NCBI RefSeq assembly: GCF_002964705.1
Contig: NZ_PQCD01000022.1
Location: 229,619-293,618 of the forward strand
Reading direction: 5' to 3'
Source: Pseudoalteromonas sp. T1lg75
Lineage (GTDB): Bacteria; Pseudomonadota; Gammaproteobacteria; Enterobacterales; Alteromonadaceae
Length of the DNA stretch: 64,000 bases
How positions within the stretch are numbered: position 1 is the stretch's first letter; the number at the start of each line of letters is the position of its first letter. The translations under genes and the position numbers were made by a program. The notes beneath the pieces were generated by a model. The model saw only the letters and a program-made list of their open reading frames with translations. It was not told the origin of the DNA and did no database searches. This document shows, piece after piece, positions 46,103 through 55,248 of this stretch.

Positions 46103-46911
46103 TTATTATTCTTCCTTCGTTTTGGCCTAAAGTAGTCGGTATTGGCATAAAAATCGGCGTTATTATTGTCTTCATACCAATGCGGCACCCCCAATAACGG
46201 CAGTGGCGACATGGCTGAGTTATCCGCCAACACCCTATCTTTGGCTATCATCTCATAGAGGCGCTCATCTAGGTAGCTGTATTGGCTGGCTAAATCTTTA
46301 CAAAATATATCAGCGCTTACCGGCACAAACAGCGCCTTACCGGTTAGGCCAATAAAGGGCTGAGTCAGCATTTCATAGTTCGCATGGCCAAAGGTATAGG
46401 CACGGATTTCGCTCTGCCACCCTTCGCGGCGTGATACAAACACCTCATGCCATTGATGTTCACGAAATGCCTCTGTCCAACTTGAGTCAGTCACCGCCAA
46501 GATCACCGCACATTCGTCAAACAGGGTCAGGGCATTGCGCATTTTACTGCGCTGATTTCCCTGTTGCACCGCCATTTCGTCGATATGCAAACGGTTTAAT
46601 AACGCCTTGGTTTTGGGAAATAAATGCCACATATAGGCGCCAAAAAGGTCGTGCCAGTTATGCTGGCGGGTAGGTACCTTGCCGGTTTCAAATATAAACG
46701 ACTCATAATAACGTCCGTCACGCTCAAACTCGGCGTTGTCAATAAACTGCAGCGGTTGGTTATTAGCATTGACGATAGTGTGGCGGTTAAGCTCGGCCAG
46801 CGTTGGCCAATCCTTGTATTGGTCCAGTGCAAAAAGCGCATTTAGATGAGCAAAGGCACCAGTCTGCAAACAGGCTGTTTGCCAGTGTTTAAAAGGGGTA
46901 AAACGTTTCAT
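46099..46911 (-). CDS. DUF3025 protein
   Basis: 270 residues, cytoplasmic, with the DUF3025 core RQHNWHDLFGAYMWHLFPKTKALLNRLH near residue 82 and a FDECAVILA acidic segment. The function of the family is unknown. Here it is the first gene of a unit with natA and natB (4-base overlap), which hints at a link to an exported substrate or to envelope maintenance; that is an inference from linkage only. Confidence 0.8.
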   Translation of the reverse strand: MKRFTPFKHWQTACLQTGAFAHLNALFALDQYKDWPTLAELNRHTIVNANNQPLQFIDNAEFERDGRYYESFIFETGKVPTRQHNWHDLFGAYMWHLFPKTKALLNRLHIDEMAVQQGNQRSKMRNALTLFDECAVILAVTDSSWTEAFREHQWHEVFVSRREGWQSEIRAYTFGHANYEMLTQPFIGLTGKALFVPVSADIFCKDLASQYSYLDERLYEMIAKDRVLADNSAMSPLPLLGVPHWYEDNNNADFYANTDYFRPKRRKNNK

Positions 46912-47018
46912 TACTGCGATTATTAGGCGTAAATTTTGCGTAGTTTAGCGCAAAAACTGGTTTAATTTTACCGCTATCCTTATACTGGCTCGGTCTTATA
47001 GCAATGAAACCAATAATT

Positions 47019-48644
47019 ATGAAGCGCTATTTTCCTTTGACTCTAGTCAGCGCGGCGATTCTTGCCGGCTGCGCTAGCACACAGATCAGCAACCAGGACG
47101 TCATGGCTGGTTGGAACAGTATCAATGCCGAGCAACTGGCAACGCATGTAAAAACCTTGGCTTCTGATGAATTCGGCGGCCGTGCCCCTTCTTCAAAAGG
47201 CGAAGAGCTGACGCTGGCTTATTTAACCGAACAGTTTAAAGCCCTGGGTTACCAGCCGGGTAACGGTGACAGCTTTTTACAACAAGTGCCTTTGGTGTCT
47301 ATCGAGGCCGATGCCAACATGACCCTAAGCATTGGTGGTAAAGACTACCAATACAAAAAAGACATGGTGATAGGTACCAGCCGTATCAGTGCCAAAGAAA
47401 GCATTCAAGATTCCGAGTTGGTATTTGTTGGTTATGGCGTTAATGCCCCTGAATACAACTGGAACGACTACGAAGGCCTGGATGTTAAGGGCAAAACCGT
47501 GGTGATGCTGGTAAACGATCCAGGCTTTGCCACTAAAAACCCAGAACTCTTCACCGGCGATGCCATGACCTATTACGGCCGCTGGACCTACAAATTTGAA
47601 GAGGCCAGCCGTCAGGGCGCCGCCGGCGCCATCATAGTGCATGAAACCGCACCGGCCTCCTACCCTTGGTCCGTGGTTGAAAATTCTTGGAGTGGTCCGC
47701 AGTTCGGCTTCCAAAAAGATAACAACAATATGGATCGCGTGGCCGTCGAAGGCTGGGTAACTTTGGATGTGGCTAAAGAGCTCTTCACCAAGGCCGGACT
47801 GAATTTTGATGAAGCCAAACAACGTGCCGCCGAGGGCGCCTACCATGTGGATATGGGCGATCTGACTGCCAGCGTTGAGGTAAACAGCGAAATCAAAAAA
47901 TCGGTATCGTATAACTTTATCGCCACCCTACCGGGCAGCAAAAAGCCGGATGAGCACATTATCTACTCGGCACACTGGGATCACCTGGGTACGGATAAAA
48001 ACCGCAAGGGCGACCAGATTTATAATGGTGCCCACGACAATGCCACCGGCACCGGCGGCATGATTGAAGTGGCTGAAGCCTTTACCACCTTGCCGCGTCA
48101 TCCCGACCGCTCTATTACATTCTTGGCCGTGACCGCCGAAGAGCAAGGCCTGTTGGGTTCTAAATACTATGCCGCTAACCCTGTGATTGCTACAGATAAA
48201 ACCGTGGCCAATATCAATATGGATAGCCTCAACCTGCTGGGCAAGGTTAAAGATGTGAGCGTAGTCGGCATGGGTAAGTCTGAGCTCGACGATATGCTAG
48301 GTGAAGCGGCGAAAATCCAGGAGCGCACCATCTCTGGCGATCCTAAGCCAAGTTCGGGTGGTTACTATCGCTCGGATCACTTCGCCTTTGCCAACATGGG
48401 TGTCCCGGCCATGTATGCCGGCGGCGGAAGTAAAGCTCGTGACGAAGAAACCGCTCAATACCGTAAGCGCATGAGCCTGGTACTGCGCGGTTGTTATCAC
48501 CAGCCTTGCGACCGTTACCGCGATGAATGGGATCTGTCCGGCGCGGTGCAAGACCTGCAATTGTTCTATAAGGTGGGCTTTGATATCTCGCAACAGGAAC
48601 AATGGCCAAAATGGTATGCCAATTCAGAGTTCCAGCGTAAATGA
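47019..48644 (+). CDS. M28-family zinc aminopeptidase with PA domain, lipoprotein
   Basis: 541 residues from the ATG at 47019, which gives a lipoprotein signal MKRYFPLTLVSAAILAGC; an ATG at 47004 would add five residues. A PA domain (about 130-260) is followed by the M28 catalytic domain. The zinc ligands and catalytic residues are in SAHWDHLG, GAHDNATGTGG, AVTAEEQGLLGS, INMDSLN and RSDHFAFA. It should release amino acids from peptides at the outer membrane or in the periplasm. Confidence 0.93.
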   Translation: MKRYFPLTLVSAAILAGCASTQISNQDVMAGWNSINAEQLATHVKTLASDEFGGRAPSSKGEELTLAYLTEQFKALGYQPGNGDSFLQQVPLVSIEADANMTLSIGGKDYQYKKDMVIGTSRISAKESIQDSELVFVGYGVNAPEYNWNDYEGLDVKGKTVVMLVNDPGFATKNPELFTGDAMTYYGRWTYKFEEASRQGAAGAIIVHETAPASYPWSVVENSWSGPQFGFQKDNNNMDRVAVEGWVTLDVAKELFTKAGLNFDEAKQRAAEGAYHVDMGDLTASVEVNSEIKKSVSYNFIATLPGSKKPDEHIIYSAHWDHLGTDKNRKGDQIYNGAHDNATGTGGMIEVAEAFTTLPRHPDRSITFLAVTAEEQGLLGSKYYAANPVIATDKTVANINMDSLNLLGKVKDVSVVGMGKSELDDMLGEAAKIQERTISGDPKPSSGGYYRSDHFAFANMGVPAMYAGGGSKARDEETAQYRKRMSLVLRGCYHQPCDRYRDEWDLSGAVQDLQLFYKVGFDISQQEQWPKWYANSEFQRK

Positions 48645-48660
48645 GATAAGAGATAACTGC

Positions 48661-48696
48661 GAAATATTCCCTAATTTGATTTCTAGGGAATATTTC
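48661..48696. terminator. AT-rich 12-bp hairpin after the M28 gene
   Basis: GAAATATTCCCT (48661-48672) pairs with AGGGAATATTTC (48685-48696). It lies between convergent genes ending at 48644 and 48711. Confidence 0.65.
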
Positions 48697-48710
48697 ATTG
48701 TTAATTAGCT

Positions 48711-49067
48711 TTATAATTTAAAAATAGCTCCACAATATCTACATTTTAACGCTTCAGCCTTGATAGATTCAGCGCAATCAGGACACTTCTTTGTCAACTC
48801 ATTACACTGCTCTATTTTTTGATAGGTTACGACTAACTTACCCTCTGGCTTTACTATAATTGCATATATCCAAATAAATAACCCTAAACCCCAGAGCGGC
48901 AGTAAAACAAGCCCTAAAAGAAATATACCCGCTCCCCTTTTTCCTTCTTCATAAGACTCAGATACCACCTCATAGCCCTGTGCCAGATTTATAGACTTGG
49001 CCTTAGCGTAACGTCGTTTTGCAACCAAGAGATTTCCAGAATAGATTTTTACTATTGTGTTTTCCAT
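48711..49067 (-). CDS. Small membrane protein with C-terminal zinc ribbon
   Basis: 118 residues. A central hydrophobic hairpin (about 46-72) is followed by a CPDCAESIKAEALKCRYCG zinc ribbon at the C-terminus (four cysteines as CxxC...CxxC). The N-terminal third is basic. I do not recognise the full-length family; similar zinc-ribbon tails occur on many small membrane proteins. Base composition is clearly more AT-rich than the neighbouring conserved genes, a sign of later acquisition. Confidence 0.7.
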   Translation of the reverse strand: MENTIVKIYSGNLLVAKRRYAKAKSINLAQGYEVVSESYEEGKRGAGIFLLGLVLLPLWGLGLFIWIYAIIVKPEGKLVVTYQKIEQCNELTKKCPDCAESIKAEALKCRYCGAIFKL

Positions 49068-49542
49068 ATGAAGCTCCCAATGTATAAAAAATCCCCTTTA
49101 AAACATAATAGGCAGGAGTGACCCGCGAATTCAACTCCGAAGTACATTACTCGTTAAATTAAACTACTCTGCTTAATCCCTAATATATTATGACTGCTTT
49201 TTGAATTCACGCTCAATGTAATTAGTTTTTTCTACTGTCGTCAGTAAATCGATACGTTTTTGCTGACCTGCCGAAGCAGAGGATGGAAGCCTCTTACACG
49301 GTTGCATTAAACTTCTTGAATGAGGGAAGATAACTGACATCTAAGCGGTTAGCCTATCTGACGTTAATTAATAAAGAGAGCTTCATTTTAGTGTTGCTCT
49401 CTTGTGAAAAACTGCTTGTGACTGGTAATAACTTATGTCTATATAGCAACTACAAGGTATTACCAACAAGCAGTTGATTTATTTTTTACCTTTTAACTAC
49501 AGATGTTACATTCTTTATCTGAAATTCAAGCTTACGTACACT
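49068..49542. other. 475-base AT-rich non-coding gap with tandem hairpins
   Basis: No convincing gene on either strand. The right third holds two hairpins (described separately), which read as terminators for the DUF805 gene on the minus strand. The left two thirds (49068-49370) show no repeat or motif I can name. Confidence 0.5.
49374..49475 (-). terminator. Tandem hairpins downstream of the DUF805 gene
   Basis: First on the minus strand: ACAAGCAGTT (49466-49475) pairs with AACTGCTTGT (49410-49419) and TATTACC (49458-49464) with GGTAATA (49424-49430), followed on that strand by five T. Second: AAGAGAGC (49374-49381) pairs with GCTCTCTT (49396-49403). On the plus strand the long hairpin is also followed by a T-rich stretch. 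Confidence 0.6.
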
Positions 49543-49905
49543 TCAAGCTAAGCCATTAATTTCTTTTGGATTTGCTCCGTGGTCATTGTCACCGTCTTGG
49601 CTATCTTGTACGAAGAAAATGATAAGTACGATAAAACCGATAAGTGGTAGGAAGTAAAGTAACTGCCACCAACCCGAACGGCCAGTATCGTGAAGGCGAC
49701 GTGCGCCAATTGCTAGACTTGGGATAAATAGAGCCAATGAATAAACATTAGTTAGTGGCATTGATTCGAAACCAAGCACTACATCTAATATAACCGCTAC
49801 AATTGCAAAGATGAGATAGAAGAGGATGAACATCCAATAGCCTTTACGGCGAGTACGGCCAGAAAAATCAGCGTATCGCTTAAGCGCTTCCATAAAGTAT
49901 TCCAT
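49543..49905 (-). CDS. DUF805 small membrane protein
   Basis: 120 residues with four hydrophobic segments. The family pattern is clear: YADFSGRTRRKGYWMFILF at the N-terminus, SLAIGARRLHDTGRSGWWQLLYFLP, and a polar tail with DSQDGDNDHGANP. These proteins (YhaH/YhaI type) have no firm function. It lies in an AT-rich patch with the zinc-ribbon gene and is separated from it by 475 non-coding bases. Confidence 0.9.
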   Translation of the reverse strand: MEYFMEALKRYADFSGRTRRKGYWMFILFYLIFAIVAVILDVVLGFESMPLTNVYSLALFIPSLAIGARRLHDTGRSGWWQLLYFLPLIGFIVLIIFFVQDSQDGDNDHGANPKEINGLA

Positions 49906-50012
49906 AGCAAATCCTATATATTATTGTTAATTCCAATATGCGAATTAGTTTCTAGCTCGCATATTTACCTTAAGAACAAAGGCTTATGCGATGATAATTC
50001 AATCCTCGCATA

Positions 50013-50038
50013 AAAAAAACCAGCCGAAGCTGGTTTTT
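50013..50038 (-). terminator. Terminator after the BCKDH operon
   Basis: AAACCAGC (50018-50025) pairs with GCTGGTTT across a CGAA loop, flanked by A and T runs. Confidence 0.85.
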
Positions 50039-50067
50039 CATAACAGGAACAACTGGTTAGACCAGCC

Positions 50068-51624
50068 TTAGCTCATCGCCATCAACATTTTTGTCGGCTG
50101 CTCTAGGTAGTCTTTCCACAGGTTGTTGAAACGGGCAATGGTGCCGCCGTCGATGACGCGGTGATCGCCAGACCAGCTTACCTGCATAATGGCTCGAGCC
50201 TCGACTTCACCCTTGGCATTAAAGCGCGGCAAATGCTGCAGCTTACCCAGGGCCACAATGGCCACCTCAGGTTTGTTGATAATAGGCGTCGCCGTGGTAC
50301 CGCCGATAGCGCCGATATTCGAAATCGAAATGGTGCCAGACTTAAGGTCCGCCGGCGCCACACGACCTTCACGGGCGCTGTCCGTAAGACGCGTAACTTC
50401 GTTAGCCACATCAACAATAGACTTGTTCTGTACCTGCTTCACGTTTGGTACCAATAGACCCAGTTTAGAGTCAACGGCCATGCCGATATTGTGATCGTCA
50501 AAATACGTCAATTCGGTGCAGTCATCATTCACCTGGGCATTGAGTATCGGGAATTCCTTCATGGCCAATGACAATGCCTTGATGAAGAATGGCATCATGG
50601 TGAGTTTCACACCTTGTTGCTTATACTCTTCTTTCATGCCACCACGCAGGGCGATAAGATCGGTCAAATCGATTTCATCGCTGTAGGTGAAATGCGGAAT
50701 AGTCGACACCGAGCGCACCATCTGTTTGGCCATCGCCGCCTTCATGCCCTTAATAGGCTCGACGCGTGTACCACCGCTTACTGGAGCTGCTGGCGCCGCG
50801 CTTGTGCTGGTTGCTTGCTCCGCAGGCTTAGCAGATGCACCACCGGCAATAAAGCGTTCGATATCTTCTTTAAACACACGACCATTCTTGCCTGAGCCAG
50901 GAACCGTGCTGATATCCACATCCAATTCACGAGCACGACGACGTACCGCAGGTGAAGCCAGGGCTTTACCTTGGGCCACAGGTTCGCTTGATGGCTTATC
51001 GGCATTGGCTGTTTGTGCTGGTGCAGCTTGAACAGCGGCAGCCGCATCAGTGTTTGCAGCATTAGCTGATGAACCCGCGATTTCCATCTGGAACAAGGGG
51101 CTGTGTACCTTGGCAATATCGCCTTTTTGGTAATACAGCTTCATCACCTTGCCATCGTACTTGGCCGGGATCTGTACCAGCGCCTTATCGGTCATTACGT
51201 CACAGACGGGCTGATCTTCTTTGATCTCATCGCCTTCGCTGATAAGCCATTCAACCACTTCACACTCGACGATACCTTCACCGATATCCGGCAGGATAAA
51301 GTCTTCAAGGGCAGAGCCTTGAGCAGCCGGCGCTGCTTGGGTCGCTTGTTCGGCAACCGGCGTTGCAGCTGCGCTGCTTTCCTCGCCGGCCACATCCATG
51401 GCAAACAAGGGTGCATGCACCTTGGCGATATCGCCCTTGGCGTAGTAAAGCTCGGTGATCACGCCATCATGTACTGCGGGGATCTGAACCAGCGCCTTGT
51501 CCGTCATAACGTCACAAATTGGCTGGTCTTCTTTAACCTCATCGCCCACGGCGACTAGCCATTCAACCACTTCACACTCGACGATACCTTCGCCGATATC
51601 TGGTAGGATAAAATCTTTAGCCAT
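50068..51624 (-). CDS. bkdB: Branched-chain alpha-keto acid dehydrogenase, E2 (lipoyl acyltransferase)
   Basis: Core of the complex that turns branched-chain 2-oxo acids into acyl-CoA. 518 residues from the ATG at 51624 (AAGGGG upstream). It has two lipoyl domains (about 1-77 and 105-182), each with the lipoyl lysine in VMTDKALVQIPA, an Ala/Gln-rich linker, an E1/E3-binding domain (ASPAVRRRARELDV), and the catalytic domain with HRVIDGG near the C-terminus. Many bacterial BCKDH E2s have one lipoyl domain, so the second is notable. Last gene of the E1alpha-E1beta-E2 operon; E3 is not in this cluster. Confidence 0.95.
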   Translation of the reverse strand: MAKDFILPDIGEGIVECEVVEWLVAVGDEVKEDQPICDVMTDKALVQIPAVHDGVITELYYAKGDIAKVHAPLFAMDVAGEESSAAATPVAEQATQAAPAAQGSALEDFILPDIGEGIVECEVVEWLISEGDEIKEDQPVCDVMTDKALVQIPAKYDGKVMKLYYQKGDIAKVHSPLFQMEIAGSSANAANTDAAAAVQAAPAQTANADKPSSEPVAQGKALASPAVRRRARELDVDISTVPGSGKNGRVFKEDIERFIAGGASAKPAEQATSTSAAPAAPVSGGTRVEPIKGMKAAMAKQMVRSVSTIPHFTYSDEIDLTDLIALRGGMKEEYKQQGVKLTMMPFFIKALSLAMKEFPILNAQVNDDCTELTYFDDHNIGMAVDSKLGLLVPNVKQVQNKSIVDVANEVTRLTDSAREGRVAPADLKSGTISISNIGAIGGTTATPIINKPEVAIVALGKLQHLPRFNAKGEVEARAIMQVSWSGDHRVIDGGTIARFNNLWKDYLEQPTKMLMAMS

Positions 51625-51634
51625 GCCTGTCCCC

Positions 51635-52612
51635 TTAAAACTCAACCGCGTTTTTAATCGCCTCGAATACCTTTAAGGCATCTGGGATATATTCTTTTTC
51701 TAGTGCCAACGGATATGGAGTATCAAGACCACATACTCGCGCAATAGGCGATTCCAGGTGTAAGAAACACTCTTGTTGGATGGTGGCAACTATTTCGGCA
51801 CCAAAACCATTAGTAATCGGCGCTTCATGACTGACCACCAAACGACCGGTTTTCTTCACTGAGTTGGCAACGGTTTCTACATCCCATGGCAAGATGCTGC
51901 GAAGGTCGATTAGTTCAACACTAATGCCCTGCTCTTTAGCCTTTTCAGCGGCGGCACTGATGATTTCCATCTGCGCACCCCAGGCCAACACGGTCACGTC
52001 TTTACCTTCTTGCACTACTTCGGCTTTGCCAAGCTCGATGCTGTAATCCTCTTCAGGCACCTCACCGACCGAGGCGCGGTATAGACGCTTAGGTTCAAAG
52101 AAGATCACTGGGTTGTCGTCTTTAATGGCCGCACGCAGCAGGCCCTTGGCCTGATAGGGGTCGCGTGGCACAACGATTTTCAAACCCGGGGTATGAGCAA
52201 AGTAGGCTTCCGGTGATTGCGAGTGATAAAGACCACCGGCAATACCACCACCGTAAGGAGTACGAATGGTCAGGTTGCCCACATTAAATTCGTTGCCACT
52301 GCGGTAACGGAACTTCGCTGACTCATTAACGATTTGGTCAAAGGCCGGGAAGATATAATCGGCAAATTGAATTTCGGCAATGGCCGGCGCACCGAAGGCG
52401 GCAAGACCATTGGCGAAACCGGCAATACCCTGCTCGGTTAGCGGGGTATTGAAAACACGGTGCTTACCGTATTTTTCCTGCAATCCAGAAGTGGCACGGA
52501 ACACGCCACCAAAGTAACCCACGTCTTCACCAAAAATACAGGCATGATCATTCTCGGCCATGGTGATATCCAGGGCTGAGTTAATGGCATGGAGCATATT
52601 CATTGTTTTCAT
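51635..52612 (-). CDS. bkdA2: Branched-chain alpha-keto acid dehydrogenase, E1 beta subunit
   Basis: 325 residues, the transketolase Pyr-domain subunit. It starts [15 protein letters not shown] and has [44 protein letters not shown] and the C-terminal [16 protein letters not shown] segment. Its ATG overlaps the E1alpha stop by one base and the E2 gene follows after 10 bases, so the operon is tightly coupled. Confidence 0.96.
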   Translation of the reverse strand: MKTMNMLHAINSALDITMAENDHACIFGEDVGYFGGVFRATSGLQEKYGKHRVFNTPLTEQGIAGFANGLAAFGAPAIAEIQFADYIFPAFDQIVNESAKFRYRSGNEFNVGNLTIRTPYGGGIAGGLYHSQSPEAYFAHTPGLKIVVPRDPYQAKGLLRAAIKDDNPVIFFEPKRLYRASVGEVPEEDYSIELGKAEVVQEGKDVTVLAWGAQMEIISAAAEKAKEQGISVELIDLRSILPWDVETVANSVKKTGRLVVSHEAPITNGFGAEIVATIQQECFLHLESPIARVCGLDTPYPLALEKEYIPDALKVFEAIKNAVEF

Positions 52613-53829
52613 TATTTGATTCTCCCTGCTGTAATTGGGTAAGCGTCCGGGTACTTCTTAATATGAGATTTCAATTGCTCATATTGCGCCTGCAGGCTTG
52701 GAATTGGCGTGTTATATACATCACTGATCAGATCTTCAAGCGGTGGCTTGGCCACTTTCTCGGCAACTTTAAGCGCATCCAGGATCTGTTCACGCACCTG
52801 CTCTTTTACCTTCTCGTCTTCTTGCTCGTCTAACCAGCCTTGAGCCACAAGCCAGGTACGGAAACGCGCAACTGGGCAATTTTCGCGATAGCTCGCTTCT
52901 TCATCTTTCGAGCGGTAACCACTTGGATCGTCCGACGTTGAGTGCGCGCCAAGACGATACGCCAAAGATTCGATGAGTACCGGCTCACCGGTTTTGGTTG
53001 CATGCTCACGAGCGGTTTTGGTCGCCGCATAGACGGCAAGGGCATCACCACCGTCAACACGAATGGTTTTAATGCCATAACCCACACCGCGTGAGGCGAT
53101 ACCGTCGCCGGCAAATTGTTCTTCCGCCGGGGTAGAAATCGCATAACCATTGTTACGGGCAAAGAAGATCACCGGGGCCTTATGCACCGCCGCCATGTTC
53201 AAACCGGCGTGGAAGTCACCCTCTGAGGCTGCACCTTCACCGAAGTAACAGATGGTAATGTTATCGATTTCGCTATCAAGCTCGCCGCTTTGCTTGTTGA
53301 TATGCTTAATTTTTTGGCCGTAGGCATAACCGCTTGCTTGCGGAATTTGCGTGCCCAGCGGCGAAGAGATGGTCATATAATTCAATTCGTTAGAACCATA
53401 GTGGATCGGCATTTGACGACCCTTACCCAAGTCCTTCTCATTGGAGAACATCTGATTCATGAACTGTTCGAGGGTAAAACCACGGTAGCGCAATGCCGCT
53501 TGCTCGCGGTATTGGGCCATGATCATGTCGTTATCGTCTAGCGCCGCAGCACTGGCGGTTACCGCCGCTTCTTCACCAAGACATTGCATATAGAAGCTTA
53601 CACGGCCTTGACGTTGTGCCGCTTGCATACGCTCATCCAGGGCACGAATAAAGCGCATGGTGTCATAAATTTTAAGTGCCGTTGCTTGATCGATTTCAGG
53701 CACGGTGGCGCCTTCGCTTACACCGCCTTGTTCGTTAAGGACACGGTAAGTGGGTATATTCAGCGCGTGGCTGTCGATGAACGCAAGTTCGTGACTGATA
53801 TTCAACGAAACGTTATTGGGGTTAGTCAT
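52612..53829 (-). CDS. bkdA1: Branched-chain alpha-keto acid dehydrogenase, E1 alpha subunit
   Basis: Thiamine diphosphate-dependent decarboxylase subunit. 405 residues from the ATG at 53829, with AAGGGAAGG upstream; twelve extra codons of open frame precede it but lack support. The ThDP-binding region reads [29 protein letters not shown]...NNGYAIST and the phosphorylation-loop region has [16 protein letters not shown]. It is the first gene of the operon. LiuR-like palindromes lie 55 and 156 bases upstream. Confidence 0.96.
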   Translation of the reverse strand: MTNPNNVSLNISHELAFIDSHALNIPTYRVLNEQGGVSEGATVPEIDQATALKIYDTMRFIRALDERMQAAQRQGRVSFYMQCLGEEAAVTASAAALDDNDMIMAQYREQAALRYRGFTLEQFMNQMFSNEKDLGKGRQMPIHYGSNELNYMTISSPLGTQIPQASGYAYGQKIKHINKQSGELDSEIDNITICYFGEGAASEGDFHAGLNMAAVHKAPVIFFARNNGYAISTPAEEQFAGDGIASRGVGYGIKTIRVDGGDALAVYAATKTAREHATKTGEPVLIESLAYRLGAHSTSDDPSGYRSKDEEASYRENCPVARFRTWLVAQGWLDEQEDEKVKEQVREQILDALKVAEKVAKPPLEDLISDVYNTPIPSLQAQYEQLKSHIKKYPDAYPITAGRIK

Positions 53830-53883
53830 AACCTTCCCTTCTCTTGTTGTCATGTCACTAGGCACAGGTTTGTTATTGTGGCT

Positions 53884-53899
53884 TCTGCGTTAACGTTAA
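53884..53899. promoter_or_regulatory. LiuR-like palindrome, promoter-proximal site of the BCKDH operon
   Basis: TCTGCGTTAACGTTAA matches the ACGT-TA-ACGT core with one change in the left arm. It is about 55 bases from the E1alpha start. Confidence 0.45.
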
Positions 53900-53984
53900 A
53901 TCTGAAATAAACAATTCAACCGCAGTGAGTATGTAGAATAATATTTCTACACTTGGTGCCTAGTTTAAATTATGCTTCCGCCAC

Positions 53985-54000
53985 TTTACGTCAACGTAAA
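53985..54000. promoter_or_regulatory. LiuR-like palindrome, distal site of the BCKDH operon
   Basis: TTTACGTCAACGTAAA has perfect 7-base arms around CA, extended to 8 by flanking C and G. It shares the ACGT-NN-ACGT core with the two sites between etfB and etfD. Confidence 0.65.
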
Positions 54001-54119
54001 GGCTTATTCAACTAATCATAGCCGAATAATTGCATCATTGATAACGCCGGGTTGGCAAGTTCGGTGTACGCCTCATAACACACTGAAATGATTAAATATT
54101 ATGAGGCGAAGTGGTCTGA

Positions 54120-55154
54120 TCAGATGAATTCATCCGACAATTCGGTGGGTACAACGGTCAGCAATGCACGCTGCCCTATAGCGACCTTGGCATTGGGGAA
54201 AATAATGGCTTCGCCATCAACCTCGGCGCGTATTTCTTCGCCACCGTCATGACCTAACAACTCACCTTTGGCAAAGCCGGTAAAGTTAGGCACGTCGTCG
54301 GAAAAGGTGAAGGAAAAGTCTTCATGATGACGATTAATGGTGCGATACACTGAGAATAACTCCACATCTTCCGCCTTTAATGGTGGATAGACGACCTCAT
54401 CCTGGCTAATAAGCGCCGCCAGCGTCTCTTTGGCCTTGGCAAAGCGCGCCATATCGTTTTCGCCAAATGGACGCACCTTACCCAACTCTATGGTAAAGGC
54501 ATCGGCACCAAAGTGGCGAGAGGAGAAATAGCTAAAGGTTGAAGCCGGCTCCGCCATCAACAACACGGTTTGCACCCCACAACTGATTAAGAATTGCAGC
54601 TGTTCGCGCTTGTGCGGTTTACCGTGTAGAAACGGGTAAACGGCAAACTTTTCATTTTTCGAGTCACGAATGGCGGTATGCAGGTCATAGTGGGCGCGAT
54701 AGCGTCCCTCGCCTGGCGCGGTAAAAAACGCTTCAACGTATTCTTCCAGCTTTTTCGCACGTTCACGCTCTGGGTTCGTTACCTCACCCACACTGTGTTT
54801 ACCGCAGAACAAGCGATTGAGGTTTTCATCGACAAAGCGCTCACCAATATTAATGGACTTGGGGTTGCCGAAAATAAACATCACCCGATGAGTCAACTCA
54901 AGAGTACCGGCAATAATGGCTCGGATAAGCTGGTCGCAAATTTCAATGGGCGCGGTTTCATTGCCGTGCACGGCGCTGGAGAAGATAAAATCCTTGTTGC
55001 CGTAGTGCTTCGGCTCGAATTGGATCACCCCAGTGTCAAGGACCTTTACATCGGTGCCATTATCAAGCGTGAACTGGGTTGGCGCCAAGGTGAATTCATT
55101 CTCACGGGTAATTCCGAGGAAATCGCCACTTTGCTGCAGACGTTGTAAATACAT
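54120..55154 (-). CDS. astE: Succinylglutamate desuccinylase
   Basis: Last enzyme of the arginine succinyltransferase pathway, releasing glutamate and succinate. 344 residues from the ATG at 55154, which has AAGGTG seven bases upstream; the frame is open a further 22 codons. Zinc ligands lie in [13 protein letters not shown] and [13 protein letters not shown], with LNRLFCG and the catalytic-Glu region [14 protein letters not shown] also conserved. The other ast genes are not in this window. It is oriented like the BCKDH operon but separated from it by 290 bases. Confidence 0.93.
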   Translation of the reverse strand: MYLQRLQQSGDFLGITRENEFTLAPTQFTLDNGTDVKVLDTGVIQFEPKHYGNKDFIFSSAVHGNETAPIEICDQLIRAIIAGTLELTHRVMFIFGNPKSINIGERFVDENLNRLFCGKHSVGEVTNPERERAKKLEEYVEAFFTAPGEGRYRAHYDLHTAIRDSKNEKFAVYPFLHGKPHKREQLQFLISCGVQTVLLMAEPASTFSYFSSRHFGADAFTIELGKVRPFGENDMARFAKAKETLAALISQDEVVYPPLKAEDVELFSVYRTINRHHEDFSFTFSDDVPNFTGFAKGELLGHDGGEEIRAEVDGEAIIFPNAKVAIGQRALLTVVPTELSDEFI

Positions 55155-55205
55155 AGTACACCTTCTACATATGATGCCACCAAGGGGGTGGCAAAGTTTA
55201 GATAG

Positions 55206-55236
55206 CAAAAAGCCAGTCAAACGACTGGCTTTGTTT
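55206..55236 (-). terminator. Terminator after pgm
   Basis: AAGCCAGT (55210-55217) pairs with ACTGGCTT (55224-55231) with A/T tracts outside. It lies 13 bases past the pgm stop on the minus strand. Confidence 0.8.
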
Positions 55237-55248
55237 TAATTACGGGGC

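Noticed and set aside
51103..51558. 151-codon plus-strand open frame inside bkdB
   Set aside because: It is antisense to the duplicated lipoyl domains and repeats with the same period; a shadow of the real gene.
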